Source: Rickettsiales bacterium (GTDB lineage: Bacteria > Pseudomonadota > Alphaproteobacteria > Rickettsiales > UBA998). Taken from it: a stretch of DNA of 6,521 nt. The stretch covers positions 1 through 6,521 of the forward strand of contig JAIEPI010000062.1 of NCBI GenBank assembly GCA_019749855.1. The letters run 5' to 3'. Shown here piece after piece: positions 1 through 5,515 of the stretch. The position numbers and the translations under genes are program-made. The notes beneath the pieces were generated by a model, which was given only the letters and a program-made list of their open reading frames with translations, was not told the DNA's origin and searched no databases. Positions within the stretch are counted from its first letter, which is position 1, and every line of letters starts with the position of its first letter.

Positions 1-332
1 AGCTGCACTTGTTGCGTTAAACCGTCCGGCATGCGAATGGTGGAGAGGCCTTTATAAAATGGGACAGCCCAAGCCACGCCCTGCACCGAGCGCACGTTGG
101 TCAACTCAATCTCGCGCATGGGCTCCACCTCCTCGATGTAGCGCACCCGCTGATCCATTACCCAGATGTCCGCCTCCGAGACCACATTGATGGCGCTGGC
201 GGTGCGCGCCATCAGACCGGCAAAGATGGAGACTTGCTGGGCCATGAGCAGCGTGGCAAAAGTGACGCCGAAAACAAGGCCAAGATATTTGGCGCGGTCA
301 CCGAGTAGCATTTTTATGGCAATCAGGCGCAT
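1..332 (-). CDS. ABC exporter permease, DevC/FtsX-MacB type (partial, N-terminal 110 codons)
   Basis: This is the N-terminal part of an inner-membrane ABC transporter permease. The gene reads leftward and its C-terminal part lies beyond base 1. The protein starts MRLIAIKMLLGDRAKYLGL and then has one hydrophobic segment at about residues 18-44 (VFGVTFATLLMAQQVSIFAG). A soluble stretch follows containing SEADIWVMDQ and, near the cut end, VQGVAWAVPFYKG. A single N-terminal helix followed by a periplasmic domain with an 'iWvmd...v..i.....' region is the plan of the MacB periplasmic-core/DevC permeases, which work with a HlyD-type adaptor and an ATPase to export substrates. The start at 332 is the only in-frame ATG near the 5' end; no strong Shine-Dalgarno is visible. 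It is divergent from a TetR gene with 90 bases between the starts, which suggests local repression. The substrate cannot be read from the sequence. The family call is from recognition of the sequence pattern, not a search. Confidence 0.78.
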   Translation of the reverse strand, partial: MRLIAIKMLLGDRAKYLGLVFGVTFATLLMAQQVSIFAGLMARTASAINVVSEADIWVMDQRVRYIEEVEPMREIELTNVRSVQGVAWAVPFYKGLSTIRMPDGLTQQVQ

Positions 333-367
333 GATTCTACACGCATTGGCAGGGTCATTGTGAATTA

Positions 368-397
368 TTAAACTCTGTGGTATCTTATATGTATAAT
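368..397 (+). promoter_or_regulatory. Probable sigma-70-type promoter of the TetR gene
   Basis: A perfect -10 hexamer TATAAT lies at 392-397. An upstream hexamer TTAAAC at 368-373, 18 bases away, matches TTGACA at only three positions, so the -35 is weak. Transcription would begin near 404, leaving a leader of about 19 bases before the ATG at 423. The -10 is inside the palindrome at 380-405, as expected for autorepression. On the other strand the AT-rich stretch around 387-411 (TTGATT, then TATAAG or TAAGAT 16-18 bases on) could serve the divergent permease gene, with lower confidence. Confidence 0.45.
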
Positions 398-405
398 TAC
401 GATAC
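380..405. promoter_or_regulatory. Candidate TetR operator, 26-bp imperfect palindrome
   Basis: The outer arms are GTATC (380-384) and GATAC (401-405). The two 13-base halves match at nine positions when one is reverse-complemented. The site lies in the 90-base gap between the divergent ABC permease and tetR starts and overlaps a TATAAT box at 392-397. TetR-family dimers usually bind palindromes of this size that overlap their own promoter, so this is the best candidate site for the adjacent regulator acting on both genes. Binding itself is inference. Confidence 0.5.
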
Positions 406-422
406 AATCAAGTACTATTAAT

Positions 423-1118
423 ATGCCCACCCCACATAAAAATGCAACGCTGATAAAACGCGGGCGTCCGGTAAATGGAGCAACACGTGATGCCATCATC
501 AAGGTGGCCACGCAGCTATTCATGCAGCAGGGGTTGCAGCGTACAACCATGGACAGTATTGCGCGGGCGCTGAACATATCCAAGCTGACGCTTTACTCGC
601 GCTTTCCCAATAAAGACGCCTTGTTCACGGCAGTTATCACGGCCAAATGTGTTCAGTATATACCGGATGATGTGTTTGAGAATTTTGGCGCTCAATCGCT
701 GGCGGATGACCTGTTTGCCATTGGGCATGGCCTACTGCGTTTACTCATAAGCGATGATGCGATGAATATGGAGCGTATGCTGATGGGCGAAGCACGGCAT
801 AAGAAAAACCTCACCAGACTTTTTTATGAGGCTGGCCCACATCGTGTCAAAAGTCAAATCAGTCACCATCTTGAGGCGCTGCATGAAAAAGGCACGCTGA
901 ACGTGCCGGATCCAATACTGGCGACACATTTTTTCACGTCCTTGTTTAAAGGCTCCGATATTTGTTTGCGAATTGCGATGCAAATACCGCCAAAACCAAC
1001 TCAAACCGAGATCAGGGACTATTGCCGCAAGGCCGTATCCATGTTTATCGCTGCGCATCAGCCCATACATAAAAGTGGAAAACCACGCAGTAGAAAATCA
1101 CCGGCATGGATCAGCTAG
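423..1118 (+). CDS. TetR/AcrR-family transcriptional regulator
   Basis: This is a 231-residue DNA-binding regulator of ordinary TetR size. After a basic N-terminal arm (KRGRPVNGATRD), the helix-turn-helix domain spans about residues 20-68. It contains AIIKVATQLFMQQGLQRTT, then the recognition part SIARALNISKLTLYSRF followed by PNKDALF, the classic TetR pattern. The C-terminal half (about 80-205) is alpha-helical and looks like the AefR-like ligand/dimer domain (for example LARLL-type helices and the EARHKKNLTRLFYEAGP stretch). A lysine/arginine-rich tail follows (KSGKPRSRKS). The start at 423 is chosen because the TetR arm begins directly after it and a good -10 lies 25 bases upstream; no clear Shine-Dalgarno is present. 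It is divergent from an ABC exporter permease with a palindrome between them, so it is most likely a local repressor of that exporter and of itself. The ligand is unknown. Confidence 0.9.
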   Translation: MPTPHKNATLIKRGRPVNGATRDAIIKVATQLFMQQGLQRTTMDSIARALNISKLTLYSRFPNKDALFTAVITAKCVQYIPDDVFENFGAQSLADDLFAIGHGLLRLLISDDAMNMERMLMGEARHKKNLTRLFYEAGPHRVKSQISHHLEALHEKGTLNVPDPILATHFFTSLFKGSDICLRIAMQIPPKPTQTEIRDYCRKAVSMFIAAHQPIHKSGKPRSRKSPAWIS

Positions 1119-1204
1119 GGGGGGCTAACCTGCCTTGTAAACTAGTGCTATCTTTAAACAAAATTGATACTATACATCAGCGGTGATTACAGAAAGTTAC
1201 CCCT
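1119..1204 (+). other. Gap between tetR and the LTA-synthase-like gene
   Basis: This 86-base gap holds a run of seven G at 1118-1124 just at the end of tetR, then AT-rich sequence (1141-1176) with TTGATAC and TATACA motifs that could act as a -10 but have no convincing -35 at 17 bases. AGAAAG at 1191-1196 lies eight bases before the ATG at 1205 and is the probable ribosome binding site of the next gene. No hairpin-plus-T-run terminator was seen, so readthrough from tetR is possible. Confidence 0.35.
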
Positions 1205-3133
1205 ATGATTCGTTACTTCTTTCGTCGTATCCTCCCTTTCGTTTCCATCTATCTTGCCATCCAGTGCGCCGTGCGTCTGGCATTGGTGGTGCGCGAGTGG
1301 AGTAATCTCGATGTGAGTCTGGCGCAGGGTGCCATGGCGCTGCTAGTGGGGGTAGTGTTTGATCTGGCGGTAGCGGGTTTCATGCTTATTCCGCTGGTGT
1401 TGTATCTGCTGTTTCTTCCTCAAAAGCGGCACATGCAGGCAGGGGATCGCCGTGCCATAGCCATCTTGTATGGTGTTTTCATCTTTCTGATGCTTTTCAA
1501 TGTGGCGGCAGAGTGGGCGTTTTGGGATGAGTTTTCCACGCGCTTTAACTTTATTGCGGTGGATTACCTGATTTATACGCAGGAAGTGCTGGCCAATATC
1601 TGGCAATCCTATCCGGTGCCTCTGTTACTTGGATTACTAGCATTGGTTGCCAGCGCTATTTATTACAGCACGCGGCATCATTTGATCCCACGCCAGCATT
1701 CGGCCCCACATTTCTGGCACCGACTGCAGGCTGTGGCAATCTGGGGCGTTCTCACGGTCGGCTTGTTTTTCTCCACCTCACTGGAGCTGATGACCATCAG
1801 TCGCAATCAATATCTCAATGAAATAGCAGGGGATGGGTTGTATGGCCTGTTCTCGGCCTTCTTTAATAATGAGCTGGACTATAATCGCTTTTACGATGTG
1901 GAAACAGCGAAGCTGTTGAATGAGAATATCCGCACACTATTGACGGAACAGGAAATGCCTTTTGTAAACAATGAGCCAGGCGACATCACCCGTGTGGTGC
2001 GTCGCGACGGGCCGGAAAAGCATTTGAATGTGGTGCTGGTGGCGATGGAGAGCATGAGCGCCGAGTACATGGCCAGTTTTGGCGGCACGCGCAATCTCAC
2101 CCCAAACCTCGATGCGCTGGCAAAAGAATCGCTGTTCTTTACCAACCTCTACGCCACTGGCACGCGCACTGTGCGTGGGCTGGAGGCCCTGACCCTCTCC
2201 ATTCCGCCCACGCCGGGCAATTCCATCCTGCGCCGTCCCGATAATGCAGGGCTGTTTTCGCTAGGCTATGTGTTTCAGGATCGCGGTTATGACACACGCT
2301 TCATCTATGGTGGGCATGGGTATTTCGATAACATGAACAATTTTTTTGCTGGTAATGGCTTCTCGATTATCGATCAGCCGGTCTTCCGTGATGACGAGAT
2401 TGAATTCTCCAATGCGTGGGGCGTGTGTGATGAGGATTTATTCAAAAAAGTCATCAGCGAAGGTAATGCCTCCTATGCGGCTGGCAAGCCGTTCATGTCG
2501 ATGGTGATGACTACCTCCAACCACCGTCCCTACACCTTTCCTGAGGGGCGCATTGACATGCCTTCTGAAGGTGGTGGGCGAGAAGCAGGCGTGAAATATG
2601 CGGATTATGCCGTTGGCCAGTTAATCGCGCAGGCGAGAACCAAGCCGTGGTTTAAGGATACCGTCTTTGTCTTTGTCGCCGATCACACTGCAGGCAGCGC
2701 CGGTAAATTGACGCTGACGCCGGAAAAATATCACATCCCGATGATGATTTACTCACCCGCGCACATCACGCCGCAGGTTCGCTCAGCCATCACCAGTCAA
2801 ATAGACGTGGCACCGACGCTTCTAGGTCAGTTGAATTTCAGCTATTTCACCAAGTTTTATGGTGAGGATGTGATGAATGATCCTGATGAAGCGGTGCCCC
2901 ATGCTTTCATCAGCACTTACCAGATGCTGGGGCTGGTGCGCGAGGGGCATGTGTTGGTGCTGGAGCCAAACCGCAAATCGGAGTCCTATGACATGATTTC
3001 AGGTGCGGCGCAGGCGAATGATCCGCAGATGCTGCATGATGCTATCACCTATTACCAGCATGCCTCGGGCTGGAAAGAGCGCATGCGGCGTATTCCGACT
3101 ATTTTACCAGAAAATACGGCCATTTCTAAATAA
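1205..3133 (+). CDS. LTA synthase/OpgB-like phosphoglycerol transferase family protein (alkaline phosphatase superfamily)
   Basis: This 642-residue integral membrane enzyme has the two-part plan of lipoteichoic acid synthase (LtaS) and OpgB/MdoB. About five membrane helices lie in the first 195 residues (roughly 10-29, 43-71, 84-105, 138-155, 173-192). An extracytoplasmic catalytic domain runs from about residue 272. Active-site features of this superfamily are in place: E282 in VAMESMS (metal ligand), T322 in GTRTVRG (the nucleophile that carries the phospho-intermediate), H440 in TSNHRPY, and D493-H494 in VADHTAGS (metal ligands). The domain would sit on the periplasmic face. Known relatives transfer phosphoglycerol from phosphatidylglycerol to a lipid-anchored polymer or to periplasmic glucans; others move phosphoethanolamine. 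The acceptor here cannot be told from sequence, so no gene symbol is given. It is preceded by AGAAAG with good spacing. It is probably monocistronic, since the next gene faces the other way. Confidence 0.88.
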   Translation: MIRYFFRRILPFVSIYLAIQCAVRLALVVREWSNLDVSLAQGAMALLVGVVFDLAVAGFMLIPLVLYLLFLPQKRHMQAGDRRAIAILYGVFIFLMLFNVAAEWAFWDEFSTRFNFIAVDYLIYTQEVLANIWQSYPVPLLLGLLALVASAIYYSTRHHLIPRQHSAPHFWHRLQAVAIWGVLTVGLFFSTSLELMTISRNQYLNEIAGDGLYGLFSAFFNNELDYNRFYDVETAKLLNENIRTLLTEQEMPFVNNEPGDITRVVRRDGPEKHLNVVLVAMESMSAEYMASFGGTRNLTPNLDALAKESLFFTNLYATGTRTVRGLEALTLSIPPTPGNSILRRPDNAGLFSLGYVFQDRGYDTRFIYGGHGYFDNMNNFFAGNGFSIIDQPVFRDDEIEFSNAWGVCDEDLFKKVISEGNASYAAGKPFMSMVMTTSNHRPYTFPEGRIDMPSEGGGREAGVKYADYAVGQLIAQARTKPWFKDTVFVFVADHTAGSAGKLTLTPEKYHIPMMIYSPAHITPQVRSAITSQIDVAPTLLGQLNFSYFTKFYGEDVMNDPDEAVPHAFISTYQMLGLVREGHVLVLEPNRKSESYDMISGAAQANDPQMLHDAITYYQHASGWKERMRRIPTILPENTAISK

Positions 3134-3170
3134 AATGAGTGACTTAGCCGTTGGTGCTTGTGTCGTCGCC

Positions 3171-3201
3171 ACAAAAGGTCTCTATCCATCGCACCTTTTG
3201 T
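3171..3201 (+). terminator. Perfect 9-bp inverted repeat downstream of the LTA-synthase-like gene
   Basis: ACAAAAGGT (3171-3179) and ACCTTTTGT (3193-3201) are exact reverse complements around a 13-base loop, 37 bases after the stop codon. It could end or stabilise the transcript, but no T-run follows, so it is not a standard intrinsic terminator. It also forms the left edge of repeat copy 1. In copy 2 (5338-5366) the same arms are damaged: one arm lacks the flanking AC and a mismatch enters the stem. Confidence 0.35.
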
Positions 3202-3316
3202 CATGTGACAAGGGGTGTTCATGGAATGGTTCTGATTGCACCGGAATAGGCCGGTTGCCCCGATGATGAGTGCGTTTGCTGTCGCTGTGGGGGATAGAAA
3301 ATTAGGCTCTGTGGGA
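3173..3316 (+). repeat. Dispersed direct repeat, copy 1
   Basis: The 133-base core (3173-3305) aligns without gaps to 5338-5470, with six mismatches (about 95% identity). Similarity then continues across a 3-base length difference to the shared GTGGGA at 3311-3316. Both copies have the same orientation. Internal structure kept in both includes TGTCA-TG-TGACA (3199-3210) and ACCGG-6-CCGGT, small hairpins. The ends carry a weak 7-base inverted match, TCTATCC (3181-3187) and GGATAGA (3292-3298), which is changed in copy 2. No transposase or known insertion sequence is recognisable. It sits between the 3' ends of the LtaS-like and flagellin genes. It may be a non-autonomous element, a duplicated regulatory leader, or a genome-wide repeat. 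Confidence 0.9.
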
Positions 3317-3336
3317 AGATTCCCTGATTAGCTGAG

Positions 3337-3353
3337 GCTTAAAAACTTTAAGC
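3337..3353 (-). promoter_or_regulatory. Palindrome at the flagellin stop codon
   Basis: GCTTAAA (3337-3343) and TTTAAGC (3347-3353) are exact inverted repeats around a 3-base loop, and the flagellin TAA (3350-3348) lies within the stem. It may protect or end the flagellin message, but it is AT-rich and is not followed by a T-run, so a terminator role is uncertain. Confidence 0.3.
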
Positions 3354-5120
3354 GCCATTAAACTGATCGGTGACTCCGGAAATGAGGGAGAGCACCAAAT
3401 CGCTTTGTAATGCATTGGTCTGCGCTTGTACCAACACACTGAAATCACTCTTTAGTACTTCCAGCGTGTAATCTGTGGAAGTCGTCGTAATGTCCGCATC
3501 TGTGAGAGCGGCGCGGGCCTGCCCCTGTAGTAGGATACTGGTTTCGATGGCTTCACCAATAATGTTGGCTTGGGAGGCTTTGCTGCCAACATAGGCACGG
3601 CGCTCGGTCACGCGGTCAATCGCGATGTCTAGTGCATCAAGTGCTTCCATAGCTGCTTCAAAAGGATCAATCGCCAGCTTAACGGAATCGTCAAAGAGTG
3701 CGGTCAGGGTGGCATCAACAATCTGGTACGTAAATACCTGCCCCTCGCGCGTGCCAATGGGGAAATTCAATTTACGCGGGCCGGCGACGGCTACTTCCGT
3801 TGGTGCCGATGTGCCGAGCGACACGTTGCCATCGGCAAAGGTCAGGTTTTCAACGTCGCTCAAGAGGTCGCTACCATTGGGGCTGTTGGTGCGGATATCG
3901 GTCACCAGATATTCATTCTGACCAACCGGCGTGATGGTATAGTCGGCAATGTTTCCGCTGTAAGACACGGTATCATTTCCAGCGCCGCCGATGATCGTAT
4001 CATCGCCATCGGTCAGGCTTGAGGGGGTTGAGAGGACGCTGCTATTCAGAATGCTACCGCCGACAAGGCTGCTGCGCACTTCCAGTCCCTCACTTCCCGT
4101 GTTTTCAAAATAAATCAGTTCAAAACTATGTTTTCCTGCCGTCAGTGCAATGGAATTTGTGGTGCCTCCAAAACCTCGTATTCCCGGGAACTGACTGAAG
4201 GTATTGCCGCCAATGGTGAGACGGAAACCATCATCGGAGGCGGTGGTGAAATTATAAGTTCCCGCATTCGCAATGGTGATGTTGCCGCTAAAACGAAAGA
4301 CGGCGGTGTTCAACGTGACGCCGGAAATCGCTGGGTTGCTAAGCGTTGTGCCATCAGCGCCAAGAAAGGTTCCGAAATTGGTGGCTGAGGAAGTCGTTGC
4401 CCCTGGCACGTAATCAAGCGCGCTGGAAATGAAAGTGGCATCGGCGGTTTGCGCGCCAATGATAGCTAGTGAAGTGGCGATGTTGGGAATTGCCGCCGCG
4501 CTGTCATATATCTCGCCAATCAGTCCCGGGATTTCATTCACCCCGCTTTGGATGAGATCGTCACCCGCGCCGGCATTCACATAATCATGATCATCTAGCG
4601 GATTAATCGTATCGTTTCCGTCGCCGCCGATCAGATGGTCGACGGTATTGGTACCAGTAATCGAGAGGTTTTGCGGTAGTGGTGGCACAGGTTCTTTTTC
4701 TCCATTCAGCAACGGGATGCCATTGAATCGCGTTTGCTCGGACAGACGGCCCAATTCCTGCTTTAATTGCTGAAATTCGAGATTCAAAAAGCTGCGTTCC
4801 GTATCGTTGATGGCACCGGAAAGGGACAGCACGGAAAGGCTGCGCATCCGCTGCGTAATGCCGTCGATTTGCTGCAACCCGCCATCCGCTACCTGCAACA
4901 GGCTGGTAGCCTGCGTGATATTGTTGCTAGCGCTGCGCAGGGTGCTGATCCGTGCCTGCAACTGCGTCGCGATGGAGAGGGAGGCGACATCGTCAGATGC
5001 TCTCTGTAATCGAAGCCCTGACGCGAGACGAGCCAAAGAAGAGGCCGCATTACTGCTGGCGCGCGCTAGTTTGCCCGGAAGACTATTCTGGGCTGAGGTA
5101 AGGTTATTGACCTTATTCAT
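3348..5120 (-). CDS. Chimeric flagellin with RTX and PA14-like domains in the hypervariable region
   Basis: This 590-residue protein is the structural subunit of a flagellar filament, exported through the flagellar type III channel and polymerised outside the cell. Residues 1-140 are the flagellin N-terminal D0/D1 helices (SSLARLASGLRLQRASDDVA, ITQATSLLQVADGGLQQID, ITQRMRSLSV, LSEQTRFNGIPLL). About 448-590 is the C-terminal half: the NFPIGTREGQVFTYQI strand region, a helix with ALDIAIDRVTERRAYVGS, then AQTNALQSDLVLSLISG. Between them is a foreign-looking insert of about 300 residues. RTX-type Gly/Asp repeats lie at 153-192 (LIGGDGNDTI, AGAGDDLI), a PA14-like domain at about 200-352 (YNFTTASDDGFRLTIGG, AGKHSFELIYFEN), and RTX again at 368-435 (DGDDTIIGGAGNDTV, ending VENLTFADG). 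Without the insert it would be about 290 residues, a common alphaproteobacterial flagellin size. A consensus sigma-54 promoter lies upstream. The start at 5120 fits the flagellin N-terminus exactly. No other flagellar gene is in the window. Confidence 0.93.
   Translation of the reverse strand: MNKVNNLTSAQNSLPGKLARASSNAASSLARLASGLRLQRASDDVASLSIATQLQARISTLRSASNNITQATSLLQVADGGLQQIDGITQRMRSLSVLSLSGAINDTERSFLNLEFQQLKQELGRLSEQTRFNGIPLLNGEKEPVPPLPQNLSITGTNTVDHLIGGDGNDTINPLDDHDYVNAGAGDDLIQSGVNEIPGLIGEIYDSAAAIPNIATSLAIIGAQTADATFISSALDYVPGATTSSATNFGTFLGADGTTLSNPAISGVTLNTAVFRFSGNITIANAGTYNFTTASDDGFRLTIGGNTFSQFPGIRGFGGTTNSIALTAGKHSFELIYFENTGSEGLEVRSSLVGGSILNSSVLSTPSSLTDGDDTIIGGAGNDTVSYSGNIADYTITPVGQNEYLVTDIRTNSPNGSDLLSDVENLTFADGNVSLGTSAPTEVAVAGPRKLNFPIGTREGQVFTYQIVDATLTALFDDSVKLAIDPFEAAMEALDALDIAIDRVTERRAYVGSKASQANIIGEAIETSILLQGQARAALTDADITTTSTDYTLEVLKSDFSVLVQAQTNALQSDLVLSLISGVTDQFNGA
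3780..4697 (-). other. Insert module RTX - PA14-like - RTX inside the flagellin
   Basis: This span codes for residues 142-447, replacing the usual D2/D3 variable domains. The first RTX block is at 4545-4664, the PA14-like block at 4065-4523, and the second RTX block at 3816-4019. The PA14 hallmark is the adjacent Asp pair D296-D297 in ASDDG (4230-4235) followed by a hydrophobic strand and the GKHSFELIYFENTGSEGLEV segment. In yeast Flo/Epa adhesins an Asp pair in the same fold holds the calcium that binds glycans; whether this pair does so is inference. RTX nonapeptides GGxGxDxux bind calcium and fold only at extracellular calcium levels. Domain edges are estimated by eye. Confidence 0.8.
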
Positions 5121-5337
5121 CGTGATTTAAAACGGTGAAATTAATATATAATTTTAATATTATGCAATTTATGTGCCATCCAGAAACAAATGGTTCGCTG
5201 ATGGCCAACGTTTAAAATGGCGGGAGTCAGCTTCACCAGCGCTGAAACTTCAATAGATGTGCGCGATGACCTCTAAAATTCTGAGTCATACCGCGTCTTC
5301 CTTAAGCCTTTGCCCTTCTTCCTTGTCACTGGGTGAG
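5121..5337. other. Flagellin leader and upstream region, no gene
   Basis: 5121-5163 is the very AT-rich flagellin leader (runs of TTAATATATAATTTTAATATTA on the plus strand), with no strong Shine-Dalgarno before the flagellin start. 5179-5337 lies upstream of the sigma-54 promoter, where an activator site would be expected. Weak inverted matches here are GCCA/TGGC around 5203-5222, TTCA/TGAA around 5232-5246, and ATGAC (5266-5270)/GTCAT (5285-5289). None is strong enough to call. No open reading frame, tRNA or other RNA gene is recognisable. Confidence 0.5.
5164..5178 (-). promoter_or_regulatory. Sigma-54 (RpoN) -24/-12 promoter of the flagellin gene
   Basis: Read on the minus strand, TGGCAC (5178-5173), five bases, then TTGC (5167-5164) matches the sigma-54 consensus at every core base. 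The invariant GG (5177-5176) and GC (5165-5164) are separated by exactly ten bases. Transcription would start near 5152, giving a leader of about 32 bases before the flagellin ATG at 5120. Sigma-54 promoters need an enhancer-binding activator; in Caulobacter-like bacteria FlbD does this for late flagellar genes. No activator gene lies in the window. Confidence 0.85.
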
Positions 5338-5484
5338 AAAAGGTCTATATCCATCGCACCCTTTGTCATGTGACAGGGGGAGTTCATGGAATGGTTCTGA
5401 TTGCACCGGAATAGGCCGGTCGCCCCGATGATGAGTGCGTTTGCTGTCGCTGTGGGGGATAGAAGATTAGAGGCCGCTGTGGGA
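5338..5484 (+). repeat. Dispersed direct repeat, copy 2, in the pnp leader
   Basis: The core 5338-5470 matches 3173-3305 ungapped with six mismatches. Similarity continues after a 3-base insertion (AGG/CCG region) to the shared GTGGGA ending near 5484. It ends about 30 bases before the pnp start, so it probably forms part of the pnp promoter or 5' leader. CGCTGTGGG occurs twice near its right end (about 5448 and 5475), an imperfect short direct repeat. TGTCA-TG-TGACA and ACCGG-6-CCGGT are kept from copy 1; the left-edge stem is degraded. Confidence 0.9.
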
Positions 5485-5515
5485 TATATAACTTAGAATT
5501 ATGAAAGCTGTTTAG

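Noticed and set aside
1118..1124. G7 run after tetR as a phase-variable tract or terminator part.
   Set aside because: It lies at and after the tetR stop codon, so slippage would not change the protein, and no hairpin or T-run accompanies it.
3003..3266. Plus-strand ORF overlapping the end of the LtaS-like gene and running into repeat copy 1.
   Set aside because: It is a frame shadow of the LtaS-like C-terminus with low-complexity arginine-rich sequence and no family resemblance.
3181..3298. TCTATCC/GGATAGA at the ends of repeat copy 1 as terminal inverted repeats of a small transposable element.
   Set aside because: Only seven bases, not kept in copy 2, and no target-site duplication could be seen.
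4128..5130. Several plus-strand ORFs (4128-4388, 4767-5009, 4807-5130) antisense to the flagellin gene.
   Set aside because: They are shadow frames of the clearly real flagellin and have no ribosome sites or recognisable domains.
5428..5496. A 23-codon ORF (MMSAFAVAVGD...) in repeat copy 2, with an equally long ORF at 3263-3331 in copy 1 and a 3-base in-frame difference.
   Set aside because: No ribosome binding site precedes either ORF, the C-terminal residues diverge, and sharing follows simply from the DNA repeat. Not enough to call a small protein gene.
5501..5515. Mini-ORF ATG AAA GCT GTT TAG directly abutting the pnp ATG, like a leader peptide.
   Set aside because: Four codons with no clear ribosome site; easily chance, and its ATG overlaps the GAAAG that may serve pnp.
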